DNA of 64,000 nucleotides from Rhynchonema sp. JSB1_4 (Eukaryota > Nematoda > Chromadorea > Monhysterida > Xyalidae). Location: positions 1-64,000 of the forward strand of contig JASAMV010004258.1 of NCBI GenBank assembly GCA_030248065.1. Reading direction: 5' to 3'. Of this stretch, positions 48,277 through 61,900 are shown piece after piece. The number at the start of each line of letters is the position of its first letter. Position 1 is the first letter of the stretch. The translations under genes were made by a program, and so were the position numbers. The notes under the pieces are model-generated. The model was given only the letters and a program-made list of their open reading frames with translations, had not been told where the DNA came from and did not search any database.

Positions 48277-50640
48277 ACTAGAACTAGAGCAGAGCATGAC
48301 AACAGTATTAGATACCCACACAGTAAATGAACAGCGAAAGTAATTGATTCGTACGTGACCCCCAAATGTGGATATGGTGACGTGAAAATTTTACTGTTTC
48401 GTTTTCTTCTCAATCGGTTCTCAATAATGAAACTAGTACAAATGTGCTACAAAATGCTGAACTTTCCCTGAAAAGTTTGCTTTTGCTAAAGGAAAAGGCA
48501 TTCATTGCGTTACAACTTTATTGAACTTCTAAAAGCACGCAAATAGCATTGAACACACAACCTGGCAAAAAAAGCCTAAAATTGGCGTTTTTTGTCCAAA
48601 ATAGGGGTTGCACCTACTTTGGCCAACTTGCACCTAAAAATTGGGGGGTTGCACCTAAGTTGCACCTAGTGAATTTTGAAAAAAAAAACCCTGCCAGTGT
48701 AGTTCCTGTTCCTGGGAAGGGAGGGGGGTCCCCCCCTAAGGTACACTAACCGCCGCGACCAAGGTACACTAGTACACTACCGTAAAAACCTAAATAGAAG
48801 GGGGGGGCTCTATTAACTCACTGATCCCATTTTGGGGGGCTCTATTACGGGGGGGGGGCTCTATTCCGGGGGGGCCTCTATTAATTCACTGACCCGAACC
48901 TGAAAAATTGTTCCCAAAAATACCCCCAAAAACCTCTAAAAAGGGGTTTGAAAGGATGTTTTTTTCGCTTGTAATTGCATTTATTCGTGTCTATTCGTCA
49001 ATAAGAGGCGTATTATGTGCTCTGAACGAACAGCAAACGTGCATAAATGTACCTGTACACCACTATCAAGCCTTAATACACTACTGTATAGGGGGATGTT
49101 ACTTAGGGGGGGCTCTATTCCGGGGGGGGGGGTCTATTAATTCACTGACCCCTTTTTGGGGGGCTGTATTAAGGGGGGGGCTCTATTCCGGGGGGGGGGG
49201 CTGTATTTAGGTTTTTACGGTAACCGCCGCGCCAGGTACACTAACGACTAACCGCCTCAATTTTTTCCTAAAATAGGCATTTTTAGGCCTAAAATGGGCA
49301 TTTTTAGGCCAAAAATGGGTGATTTTTAGGTCAATGATGTCAAAAATCGCCAAAATACCCGTTTTATTGAGAATTTTTTCGAAAAAGGGGCAAAAATCGG
49401 TCAAATTTTCTACCTCAAAAAGTGACTTTTTCCCCCAAAGAGGTACACTAGGTCCGCCGCACGGAAAAAAGGGGAGTACGAAAACCCGGGTGCTACACGG
49501 GGCAGGGGGGGCAAAGGGGGGGAAGGGGGGTAATTTGGGTCTCCCCCCCGACGAAAAAAATCATTGTTAATAATGCCCATAAAAATGGCTTGTTTTCGGT
49601 ATTTTCTAACTTCAACAGCGGCAATTACGCTTAAAAAGCTGTATTCTGTTGTGTACGCAAGCTTAAACAACGTTTGACACAACAACACAGCCCAAAGAGG
49701 TACCACTAATCTGCGGCACGGGAAGGGGGGGGGGGTTCTATTAAGGGGGGGGAAGGGAAAAGAAAAGGGGTAGGTTCTATTTCCGACAATACTACACTAA
49801 CCGCCGCGCCGGACCAGACACTGCCCAATACCAATACCAAACCAACCCAATATCCAATACTCAATACCAATACCAACCCAATACCAAACCCAATACCAGG
49901 CACTTCAGTAGTATTGATTTGGTTTTGGGTATTGATATTGGGTGTCAAAAGTGGTATTGTGCCCAGGCCTAATCGCAGCATTTTTTAGCGTTTTTTTGAA
50001 GTGTGTTAAATTTCTTTTTCTTTATGCAGAGGAGGAGTGTCGCGAACGATGTCACGTAGACTTGTTTACTCGTTGACTCACGTGACCCACTTACCCACTT
50101 ACGACACGCACGGGAACGGCTATGATGCATTGTGTTCTGTTCAAGCGTTCATTATTGCCCTTTAGTGATGACTGGTTGAGTCTTGTTTATCGAAATCTGA
50201 ACTTGCCGCAACATGTTTATGAAGGCTGATGGCTGAGTGCATTTTAAGAACGCGTTCGTGGTTGTCAGTGCAGTGTAACCATTTTGTGCGCCAAATGTGT
50301 TCTAGGAATGAAAGCATTTATTTGAGACATTTTGAAAGGATGACCTGACCAAGAAACAGTTTGAAACTAAGAAAAGCGCAGTGCACAGCACAGTCATGAT
50401 ACAGTTAGGGGATCAAATGGACATGAAAAATTCCAGTAATGGACGAACATACAGTAGGCCAAATAGTGTTTGCGGAGGTAATCGAGATTTCGACTGTGGA
50501 AGTTACGCCGATGGTCTTTTCAATTCTACTGGTAATAGTTGATACGAATGTATAATCATCGTCTTTGGTTTAGGTTTAGGTCAAGATAAAGATAATCCGT
50601 TTCTGTGGGCGGGCGGGCTTGGATTTGATGGATTTGGTGC
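48277..50640. other. Repeat-rich intergenic stretch
   Basis: It contains TAGGTGCAA motifs (48600-48670), a G-rich GGGGGGCTCTATTA repeat (48800-49210), a TTTTTAGGCC module (49260-49440) shared with both CAGTG elements, and a CCAATA array (49825-49960). From 49990 to 50640 the composition is normal but no gene was recognised. Confidence 0.6.
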
Positions 50641-50653
50641 CACGACTAATCGT

Positions 50654-51170
50654 GTGTGGACACTTGTTGAATGTATGACCAATATGACAAAAATAATAAA
50701 TGTCGTATTTGTCATAAATGTCACGCGCTTCAACCAGTGTATAGTCCGTCCACCAGCTCATGGCACTTTGTGTTGCTGCGCTGGCTTGTTTAGTCCCTTC
50801 CTCCACGTTCTAATGAAAGAGAAATTGAGTGTGAGCCATTTCGCAGAAAACTTCAAAAAATAATAAAATGTGTCGAAAACGATTGAATTCGATCAAATTT
50901 AAAATTAAATTGAATTAAAATCTATAAAACACGTCGATTTCATAAAAACAGCAATTTAGGAGCCAAAATAATTTTTTTCGGAAACTCAATTTCTCTTTCA
51001 TTAGAACGTGGAGGAAGGGAACAAGTCGGCCAGCAGCAACACAAAGTGCCATGAGCTGGTGGACGGACTATACATAACAGCACGACTGTATTGTACACTT
51101 GTTGACTGTATGACAAAAATGACATTTATGACAAATCTCTCTCTCCATAATGATAATCTCTCCATTATCG
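50654..51170. repeat. Inverted repeat, arms about 180 bp
   Basis: 50654-50836 and 50993-51165 are inverted copies (GAACGTGGAGGAAGGGA, CACAAAGTGCCATGAGCTGGTGGACGGACTATAC), separated by about 155 bp of A/T-rich DNA. The core resembles the last 30 bp of the 290-bp repeats at 30.4 and 35.1 kb. Confidence 0.85.
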
Positions 51171-51789
51171 AATTGTTATGTGCGGTACCCACAATATAAA
51201 CTCTAATGGCATCTGTCATCTAACGGTTACCCTGGAAACAGAAGGAAAGCCGTGATGCTGATGATGAAGGAAAGCCGTTTTTCAGCGCCTAAACTTTGTG
51301 GAAAGCGACGCACGAAAGTCTCAACAAGTGCGCAAAACATGACTGCATTTGGCCCCCGTCGAAAAAATCATTGTTAATTTTAATGCCCTTGAAAATGGCT
51401 TGTTTTCGGTATTTTCTAACTTTAACAGCGGCAATTATGCTTCAAAAGCTGTATTCTGTTGTGTATGCAAACTTAAAAAACAACGTTTGACACAACAACA
51501 TAGCCTTGCTATACCACTCTGTGGTACGGTGAAGGTTGGGGGTGGGGTTCTATTAATGGGGGTCAATTAACGGGGGGTTCTATTTTTGATTTCGAGCCAT
51601 TTTGGCGGGGTTCAATTAATGGGGGTTCTATTTCCGACAATACGGTATCCCTCCTCCGTTCCGTCCCTCCACAACGTCAAACGAGAGAAAAATTGACGAA
51701 TTTTGCAGAAAATTCTGGGCTCTGGGGATTTGCAGCACGATTGTTTGCAGTGAGCGTTTGTGTTTGACTGGACTCGACTTGTCCACTGG

Positions 51790-54700
51790 ATGTCTTCGAA
51801 CGCCACAACATCGCCACAAGCTTCACCAACGACCAAAGCTACGGCGGTCGGTGACGGTGACTCTCGATCTCTGAGGAAACTGCCAATTTATGCCGAGGAT
51901 CTTGACGGCACTCCGATTGCTGCGACGAATAAATCACCGAAACACGCGTGCGATCAGTTGAGATACGATCTCAAAATTTGTATGCTTGAGACGGACTGCT
52001 GCAAGAAGGTTTGTCGGATTTCTTGTCATTTGGGAGGCCCCGCTCCAATTCAACTTCAGCGAAGCGAGCGACTGGGTTTGGTCGGTGCGGTGCCTACTGC
52101 CTAGTTTCTGGTCCGGAGGGGTAACAGGCGGTACCCCTTTTTTCTGAGGGGGAGGGGAACAACCGCCCACCTGGGGGGCAGTGTTGGAGGTGGGGGGGTT
52201 TGGGGGGTAGCCCCCCGCCCAGTACAGTAGGTACCTATCCCCAGTGTAGTGGCTGGGGGGGGATGGGGGGGGGGGCCCACCGAAACCCCCACCCCCCCCC
52301 CCTTTATAAACATCCACCCCACCCCCCCATCCCCCTCACTCCATTCACTAAATCATTTCCACTTTTACCCAAACCCCAACTACCCCCCCCCCTATACATA
52401 CATATTATCTTTTCACAATTTAGCATGCAAAAAACACCCCTTTTCGGACCCCAGGGGTACCTTGCAACCTTCTGGAGGCTGGGTAGGGGGGGACCTTGCA
52501 ACCCTCGGGCTCCACCCCCCCCCAAGGGTACCTTGCAACCATCTGCCTGCCACTACACTGCCTATCCCCCTCGCCTGGTACAGTAGGTATCCCCCCGATG
52601 TTTGGCATCAGTGCTGTGGCTGGGGGGGGGTGTTGGGGGGGTCCCCCCCAATGGTACCCTACCCGCCCCGGCCTGGTACGCTACCCCCCTACCCGCCCCG
52701 CTCTGGTACCCTACCCCCCTACCCGCCCCGCCCTGGTACCCTACCCGCCCCGATTTTTACCCCCAAAATGCCCATTTTTCGGTCAAAAATGCCCAAATTT
52801 CGACCGAAAACCCTAAAAAGTGCAAAAAATTTCGCGCTGCGCGCGATATATGTACTTTTTAGTACATAAAAACAGGCACGCGAAAAAACTTGTGTTGTAC
52901 CCTACCCGCCCCGAAAAATCTTCCCCCCTCCCCCCCCCCCCCAAGATCCCAGGTACACTACCCCCCTACCCGCCCCGATTTTTTCCACCTATGTACCCTA
53001 CCCGCCCAGATGGGGCCCTCCCCCCCCCCGCAAAAGTAGACCACAGCACTGTTTGGCATGGACCTACACTAGGTATCCCGGCTAGTAGTAGCTTTCTTGT
53101 GCCGGACCCCTCCAGATAGCTAGCTTTCTTGCTCGGACCAACTACATCACTGTACCCGCCCCGCAAAAGTAGCCACAGCACTGTTTGGCATGGTACAGTA
53201 GGTATCCCCCCCCCCGATTTTCACCCCGGTACAGTAGGTATCCCCCGATTTTGCCTCAAAAGTGCCAATTTTTGACCAAAATTAGTGTAAAATCAGTGGT
53301 TTTTACCTCAAATTACCCAAAATTCGCGCGCTACGCGCGCAAGTACTACTTTTTCACACGATTCCACACATAATAAACACATTAAAAAATTTCACCCCAA
53401 AACCTAACCCCCCAACCCCCCCCAAACCCCCCTAGGTAAATAACCAGTGTAGTGGCAGGCCCATGTGTGCGAGGTAAGTATGATGCGGGGTTGGGACCGG
53501 ATGCGTGAGAGGTATGATTTTGGTCACCCAAAAAGGCGAAAAAACACCGTTTTTGTGATACAATTTTGGCCAAAAAATGAGGTAAAAATAGTACTTTTTC
53601 CAAATTTTCGCCGAAAATCGCATAAAAACAGGTATTATGGGTGGGTTTGCGCGCGGAGCGCGCGATTTTTGGGAAAATAAGGTCGAAAAACACCGATTTT
53701 TGCCTTAAAAAGGTATAAAATTGCTTGTGAGAGGTATGATTTGGAGTTGTGAGAGGTAAGTACTCAACCCCCCCCCCCAACCCCCCCCTCGGGTTTTGTG
53801 GTAGGTAAGTACTGAGAGGGGGGGCAACCCCCCCCCAACCCCCCCCCCCCAGCCACTACTATGACGGTATTAACCCCCCAGGCCATCGGCTCTGGTACAG
53901 TAGGTATCCCCCTCTCCGAGCGCGGTACAGTAGGTATCCCCCCTCCAGAGTACCTCCAACACTGCTGGGGGGGAAGGGGGAGCACCCAAATTTGGAGAAA
54001 AGTCATTTTTTGAGGTCGAAAATTTGACACATTTTCCCCTTTTTGGAAAAAATTTCAATAAAAAGGGCATTTTGGCGATGTTTGACAACATTGACCTAAA
54101 AATCACTCATTTTATGCCTAAAAATGCCTATTTTAGGCCTAAATTTGCCTATTTTAGGCAAAAATGGGGGAGCAGACACACCCGGAGGCGGAGGGGGAAC
54201 AGTGGGGCAGGCGGCAGGCGTACCATGGTCCATGGAGGGGGAGCAGACGTTCCCGAGGGGGGACCCCCTCCCCCCCCAGGAACTACACTGGTCGGTGCTG
54301 GTCTCCAGCTCCACAGAGAGGTCGCATCGCAACCGAAATCGGCGAAATCCGGCCCAGCCCGATCCCCCAAATCTCCGTCTCGGCCCGGCCCTGCCCTAAT
54401 TTTGGGTTCAGGCTCAATTTTTAACCCGATTTTTGTCAAAATCTTCGCGTTTTCTTTGAGCCTTACCTATTTATTTTTGGTGGAAAATTCATTGTTTTCA
54501 ATGAAAAAAAATTGCCCGATAGACAAGAAGTGAAGGCAAAATATCCTGTTTTGCATCATATTAGGTGCACCACCAAACAAAAACACGCCAAGAGATCATC
54601 ACAGTTAGGCATGATGGGGACAGGACAATACTGATTTTTTTATTACTGAACCGTGAAGCCGCTTTTCTCAAACAGAAAAAATTACTGGAACCCTTTATTT

Positions 54701-55791
54701 TTGGCCAGAAAACATTTCTTATACATATTGTAAAATTGGCCCCGTTCAGGTATGTCTAGTGGGCACTAACAGTGTAGTTCCTGGGGGGAGGGGGTCCCCC
54801 CTCGGGCACGTCTGCTCCCCCAATTTTTACCCAAAATAGGCAAATTTTGGCCTAAAATAGGCATAAAATGAGTGATTTTTAGGTCAATGTCGTCAAAAAT
54901 CGCCAAAATACCTTTTTTATTGAGATTTTTTCCAAAAAGGGGCAAAAATGAGCCAAATTTTCGACCTCAGAAAATGACTTTTCTCCAAATTTGGGTCCTC
55001 CCCCCTTCCGGGTCCCTCCCCCCCTTCCCCCCAGGTGGGTACGTCTGTTCCCCCTCCGAAAAAAAGGGGGTACCGCCTGTTCCCCCTCCGGACCAGGAAC
55101 TACACTGGGCACTAATGAGAGAAAACGGAACTCACTCAAGCTTAAACACGATACTGTTTGTGCGTTTGTTGGTATTGTGGCATTTCTGCAGTTTTACGTG
55201 CGAAATGGTTCAAAGCATAATTCGTGATCCACAAAACACTGTTCCACGTTCATTCAACAAATGTCTCGTCACATCACATGCAAGATATGCCCTGTGTGAA
55301 CATCTTGTGCAATCTTTTATGGTAGAAATTCTTTGTGAGAACAAAATTGGCCTGGTCTCGTTCACGTCACTATAAGGGTTGACTGCACAAGGGAAGCACT
55401 TTGCCTAGGGGCTCTATTTAGATGTTAAAGCTTGTCTATGCAATCCCAGTTTTCAGGAACGTCGAGTGCCGAGCGACTGTCTGCGTAATCACCACCCGTC
55501 TGTGCCGCTCGAGTGTTACAAATTGAGCAACCAATTTTTCGAATGCAAACGTGGTTTGGTGAGTGTTCTGTCCAATTTATACTTCCCCATTCTCCACTCG
55601 GCTATAATGTAGATAATCTTGTGAAGGCTTCCCCTTTTTCCGCTAAAATAGAACAGTATGCCTTTTAAAACAGAAAGTCTTCTCTGCTCTTCTCACCTAC
55701 TCTGGATCATCAATTAAGTCGCCTGAACACCCAGACTTAATTTCAGATTGACATGCGCTCACGGTTTCGAGGTCGAAAGTGGGACTCATAA
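51790..55791 (+). CDS. COA5: Cytochrome c oxidase assembly factor COA5/PET191 (3 exons)
   Basis: Exons 51790-52008, 55457-55558 and 55747-55791 (TAA); 366 nt, 121 residues, all phase 0. Residues 52-72 hold a first CX9C (CDQLRYDLKIC) followed by ETDCC; exon 2 has CLRNHH and a second CX9C ending FFECKRG; exon 3 gives DMRSRFRGRK. These match COA5/PET191, a twin-CX9C protein of the mitochondrial intermembrane space, oxidised by the MIA40 pathway and needed for complex IV assembly. The first 50 residues are a Ser/Thr-rich extension not typical of the short human protein. Intron 1 is 3.4 kb of G/C tracts and transposon fragments. TTC7 starts 127 bp after the stop. Confidence 0.92.
52110..54290. repeat. 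G/C-tract and element mosaic in COA5 intron 1
   Basis: Long runs of G or C alternate with GTACAGTAGGTATCCCCC, CCCTACCCGCCCCG (tandem at 52665-52760) and CGCGCTACGCGCGC palindromes (52835, 53325, 53650). A module at 53990-54170 with GGCATTTTGGCGATG and TTTTAGGCCTAAA, closed by CAGGAACTACACTG at 54288, is another CAGTG-family remnant. Frames translating to Pro- or Gly-rich strings here are artefacts of the tracts. Confidence 0.85.
54770..55107. mobile_element. hAT-like non-autonomous element, CAGTG family, copy 3
   Basis: A 338-bp element with ends CAGTGTAGTTCCTGG and CCAGGAACTACACTG and a perfect 8-bp duplication GGCACTAA (54762-54769 and 55108-55115). The interior shares TTTTTAGGTCAATG and AAAATCGCCAAAATACC with 49.3 and 43.9 kb. 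It lies in COA5 intron 1. Confidence 0.9.
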
Positions 55792-55918
55792 TTCTTGAAG
55801 TGAAACCGCCGCACGTTTGGACGTTGTGATCAGTACACAAATATCTCATGAACCAAGTGCTTGGACATTGAATCCTCGCTGTTTCTAACATTTTGTGATT
55901 TGTGTATCGTAATTGGCG

Positions 55919-58900
55919 ATGACTTCGCGTCTGAAAGGCTCGCGTCTGGAGCATGAAGTGGAGAAGGCGCGGGGCGAGTGCAACTGGAAACGATTAGATG
56001 AACTGCTGTATCATTGCAAAGCCAAGGGCTCAGGTGTGTTTGTTGTTGTGGACATTCAGGTGATTGATCGATATTTATTGTTGTCAGCAATGAGACTGAC
56101 TTTTTATTCGACTTCTCATCTCGATTAAGGATTGGACAGCCTGGCCAGCTTTCTGACGGGCGAGGTTTTGTTGGAAAAATTTGTGGACGATCGTTGCAAC
56201 AGCACGGATGGTTCGTTTGGGGAACAACTTGTCACCAAAATGACGAAGTGAGGGAAGTAAGGTAAATATGAATTTTTCAGGAATTTTCGTTCCCAGCGCC
56301 GACTACCGGACGGCGTTGCGAGACGCGCGCGCTGCACTCAAACTTGTGCTCTCGAATCCACGCGAGCACAAGCCGTATGTGATTCTGGTTAGTTTGTTCA
56401 CAAAGTACTTCATCTCAAAACGTTCTAGGTGCAAACTGACTGATGTTTGGCACTTTTTGGCAGTTTAGGTGCGAAATGTGTGGAAGTTCCAGGTGCAATT
56501 TGCATCCAAAGCTCCCAACGTTTAGGTGCAACAAAAATTGACGAGAAAACAATGGGCGACAATGAGTTTCACAACTGATTCGTACCCTTTTATATTGATT
56601 TGGGCGATAAACATTCAGGAAACACATTTGCTGATGGCCAAGCTCAACTACATTTGTGGCGATTTTCAACTGGCCATTGATTCAGTCGTCAGTTCGCAAC
56701 TGGACAGCAAGGACATTCAGTTTCAGACGTTGCGCACATTGAGACTCGTGGCCGAAGCGTATGCAATTAAAGGTCGGTTTTCGCGTTTTTATTCGTTCAT
56801 TCGCAATTATTTTAATAAATCAATGTTTTCCACAGGTTTATCACTCGAACACTTATCCGTGAATCGACTGGGTTCGGCTCGCAACGACACACAAACACAG
56901 ACGTTGTATTGTTTCGAAAAAGCCGCTGATCTCGCTTTGGCTTACATTCAGGAGCTGGAAAAGTCCGCTAATGAAGGTTCGATATTGGTGTTCTTCGATT
57001 TCGAATTGGAGTAAGTTTTGTTTTTCACAATCTTGAGTTTCACGTCTGAAATCGCACAGTACTTATGACGGTAAAATACCTGTTAGACGAGCATAATCAC
57101 CCACCAACCATCTTTATTTGATCATTAAGTTCTATTCTCTTTTGATATGTCGAAGTCTTTTGGGGAGCTAACTGGTGCTTTTTTGCGTCGTCACACACTG
57201 TTGCGTTATTGCTTGTCCAGGGTAAATGCCTATAAAATTAATCAGTCAACCATTGGCAGGTCCACCCCCATTGTCATCCTCACTGTCAGTGCCAGTCAAT
57301 CCAGCTACTGGTTCCCTATCGGCTGGCAGTTCACAAGCGACCACCCCTGTCAACCCGGCACAATCATTGGCGGGCACGTTGGGTCGCAATGTGTCGACCG
57401 CCGACAAAATTGGTAATTTTTTTCTTCACAATTCAATAAGTCAGTTATTTTTTCATTTGCACGTAATCAATTTGCAGGCGAATTTATGGAAACAGCCATT
57501 CAGCGAGTGCCGCTGATGCAGCTAAAACAAGCACAACAGATACAGCACCAGCGAACACTGGAAAAGGGCGTTGAAGTTGGTCAATTGTTCGAATTCCGTG
57601 AAATATTGCTGAATTAAATTGAAATAATTATCTTTTCAGTATTATCGTCGTATTCTGACAGCAATCGGTGACAAATCCGTGGCGCAACATTTGCATCAGA
57701 AACTGAGTCGTCAACTGGCCGAAGTGTTGTTGCGTGGTGTGCCTGAGGCCAGTTACTCGCCCGCAACCAAATCAACGGCTGCTGCACAGAAACAGCAGCA
57801 TTTGAGGTGTGCAATTTTAATGGAATGTGTTCATTTGATAGCTTGCAGTGGAAGCCCACTGCACCTGTGGTTTCAGGTTCTACATGGGTTCCGAGCGTGG
57901 CTACTATTCACCGGAGAATCGTCTGGAAGAGGTGCTGTTAGTGTTGTCGATCAGCGAGGCGCTAGCGGCTCGTGAGGCTGTTTTGAGTCGCGCTGATGAG
58001 AATCGGTCATTGCGCGATGACTCGTTGATGAATGTAAAGGCCGTGCAGAATTTGTTGACTTTGGTTGGTTCAGTACTGTGTAAGTATTTGAATGCAACAA
58101 ACACTGATTCAGTTTTTCACTAACTAGATTTTCATTCAGGTACTTTCGTCGGTCCGACAATACCAGCTGTTGGCGGGCATCTTCGAAAAGGCGATGAAGT
58201 TTGCGTATGACGATCGATTTCTATGGTAATTTTGTTCTTTTTTAAATACGAATTCTTCTCAAACACAATTTCGTTCATTCATAGGTACCAATTCGCACTG
58301 TCCCTTATGTCCTACGGAAAGTTCCCCCGCGCTTCCCTGATTCTCAAGGAATGCATCAACGAAACGCCCGAATGCGACCCCGATCCGGTCGCGCTAATTT
58401 TTGCTGCCAAAATGGCCACCGAAAATTTGATGGACTACGATGAAGGTGTGTAAAGGCAAACCACACCAACATGAGCTCGATTTCGAAGGTGGTGTATATT
58501 CAAAACGAATAGAAAGAGAAAATCATCATGCTCCACTTTGTATTCTTCAACGTGTAACATTTCCCAAATCAGCAGCCGCGTCTTAATTTTTCACTATTCT
58601 GCCAGCTGCGAAATCGGGCTCGTGTTGGCGTAGTTTGCCTTTATTTTGGATGTGTTGAACGGTTGGAACATTGATGTTTTATGAATTACTCATAAAACAT
58701 TAAGAAATAGCATAAACGTGTCCAATCGAAGCTGCATGTGGCACTACTCTGTGCACATGGGGTCAGTGTGGACGCAGAATAACGATTGTGTCCCAACGGT
58801 CGCTGGTCAAACGAGACATTGTGTCCTTGGGTTTGGTCAGCATCACCATCGGGGCGTACAGCTTGTTTGCAACTGGTTTATGAGTTGTGGCGTGGCGAGA

Positions 58901-61900
58901 CGTTAACAAACTTCGGGATCGGATCGGTGTTGGCCACGTGACTTTTAGAATGTTTACTGGCAGTTTCTACTTCGACTATACTTGCGTATTTTTCCGCAAA
59001 ATATATTTTTGAAAAAAACCGTTTTTTTTCGGAAAAAACCGTTTTTTTCCAAATATTTTTCCAGTACTTAAGGATACCCACGGTCCAAAAACGCCTATTT
59101 TGGAGAAAATTTTGTCTGGAACTGGCCTGAAACGGGCTAAAAATGCACTTGGAGATTAAAAAGTGCTCATTTTGAACTGTTTAGCACCGATTTACATTGG
59201 TTTTGACAACATCCTTTCGCAACCCTTGAAAATATCTCGGAAATTTTTGGAAAAAAACCGTTTATTTCCAAAAGTTGCCACTTGGAAAAATTTCCGGAAA
59301 AATAAAAACGTATTTTTCCGGGCCTCGAAAAAAAACGGTTTTTTTCGGTTTTTTTTTTCGGAAAAAAACGGTTTTTTTTCCGGCCCGCAAGTATAACTTC
59401 GACCAGCATGAAATCTGGTTGCCAGACGAAATGAGCGAAGATGACCTGATACCGATGTTGCAGGTGCATCCTACGCGCGTCAAGCAATCGACGCGTGTCA
59501 AGGTGGCTGGTTGACCACACGATGTCATCTATTGCTGGGTCTGTGCCTGAGTCTCAAAGCACAAATGGGCGCCACCCAAGCTGCTCGTCGTGCGCTGCAA
59601 CGCGAGGCGGTCGACGCCTTTGATGCGGCCGTACGCACTGACCCGAAAGACTCGATTGCAAAGTTCTTCCTCGGACTACAGTATGCCATCTGTGAGTTTG
59701 TAATTGTGGTGTGACTGATTGACGAGCAGATAATAGTGGGGCAATATTAAGCTTGCTGATCGAACCCGATAAGCGTTGGTCACTTGACATTTGGCAATTG
59801 TGGATAATTCTAGAATTAGATCGGTGCGAAAGTTCTTTATTGGGTGCCTGGGAACAACTTTTAAAACTGGTCAAGATCAGGCCTGTAGTCGTGTCATCTC
59901 AAAATGTTCTGAATTCACAAAGAAGGATGGAAAGAACCAATCAGCTCCCGCTGTGCTCATCACAAACAAGCTTGGTACCTCTCCTTGACGCGTCCTATCG
60001 AAGCTGCATGTAGCACCACCCTTTGTGCACATGTGGTCAATACGGGCGCAGACCAACCATTGTGTCCCAACGGTCGCTGGTCAAACGGCACATCGTATTA
60101 TGTACCCATGTTTGGTTTGCATCACCATCGGGGCGCACAATTTATTTGGGATCGGTTTCCTCGCTAACTCGGCATCACACTGTGTAGCAATCCTCATCAT
60201 GTCATTATTTCCGTGCCAGGTCGTGACTTGTCATCAGCACGTCGCTACTGCGAAGACTCACTAGACGTCGATCCCGAACAGCCGTTTGCATTGATGTTGT
60301 TGGCGTTGTTGCTCACTGCTGAGAACGCGTATCACGACGCGTATGAGGTGGTGCGCGAGGCGATGGATGAGTACCCGAGTCACTATGGTTCGTGTCTCAG
60401 TTTGCGTTCTGTCAGTGATATGGTCTTCATTTACTGAAAGTTTACTTACTGGAAATAGTAAATTCCTCATGGCCTATGTACACTTTGCTGGTAGGGGGTA
60501 AGGTCTCGGACCAGTTTCAACGTTCGAACATGCTACAGGTCTGATGGTGCTGCGTTTGAAGCTGGAGATCCAGTTCGGTCGGTCAGACGCAGCGCTGATG
60601 ACGGCACGCGATCTGTTGATGTTCTGGAAAGTGGCCGATTCGACGTCCGTTCCCGTGAATTCGGCTGCGAACGACAACGTACCTGACAGGATTCGAACAA
60701 GTCAATCACCGCCCGTGCATGTGGCCGAAATTATGTGAGTGAACTTCGGGAGATACCAGATATCGCAAGTGTGATGACGGGGACTTTACTTTTTGTTTAC
60801 CTTGATCGACTTCCGCTTGACTTGAAAATTGGTAGGTTGTGATGCTTTCATGCACTCATTTGCAGTCAACGCACCGATTCGGAGGTTCTGGTCCAATTCT
60901 GCACTTTGGGTCAGAAATCCACGCGGTGCGCATATTATAAAGGTTCCTAACGGTCGCTGAGTGTGCACTGCTCACATTCAAGCTTGTCACCCAGCATTAC
61001 CATTGGAACTGACATGAACGTTTTGACCCGAGCAAGCCCCATAGTAGAAATTGTTTCTTTCACATGATTTTCCCTCAGAATACACAAGTAGTCCATGCAG
61101 AAGTGCTGCTTGTATCCATATACGCCATACAGATTTGTACCAATATTCTTGATTTATTCCAGTCGCCCACCCACCCTTGCGCCACCGGGTAGCGGCGCCA
61201 CACAGACTGCGCTCAAATCAGCCAGTTCACTGTATCTGCATGCCGGTATGGCCGGGGTTGGCATATTGCCGACAACAAGTAGTCAACTGGATATCACTGG
61301 TAATGGGATTTCGTTTCTTCAGACAATGTTTGGTTCAGATGCAACTTTTTCCTTTTTCTTCATGCAAATGTTTGCCTAAATGCCACTGCTTGATTTTAGA
61401 AAAATCCGTATGTTTTCGAGCTTGTTGCAGACAAAGAGTCGATGTTGGCCGGCGCGGCCACGCAGATGAGTGAGTATGGTGGGGCAGCGTCGACCATTTC
61501 GGAGAGCGTCGGGCCGACCACCGGCAGCAGCTATCAGAGTCTGCACAGCAAATGGTGCGTTCGATTATGTTACTTTTCGATACTTTCCCAAAAATTATGC
61601 TGGTTGCGTATTAAATTTCCAGGCGTCGCCAAGCGAATATTTGGCTGGAATTGGCTGAATTATTCCTGGACGCCGGCCGTCTGGTTGATGTACACAAGTG
61701 TGTGGAGGAAGCGTGTCAGTTGTTCCCGAACAGTCATCAGACGTTATATTTGAAAGTGGGTCGGATTGTTTTGATTTTTGTATTTTGTGCATGAAGGTAA
61801 GCTTTACAACCACGGCCAGGTAAAGGCAATTTTGCTTGTGTCATGGTCTGCAATGAGGTCTGCACTACCGTGGTTCGACTTAGTGGCAGTAGTTTTGGTG

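Noticed and set aside
52101..53181. Pro-rich and Gly-rich frames up to 206 codons
   Set aside because: They are translations of C and G homopolymer tracts inside COA5 intron 1.
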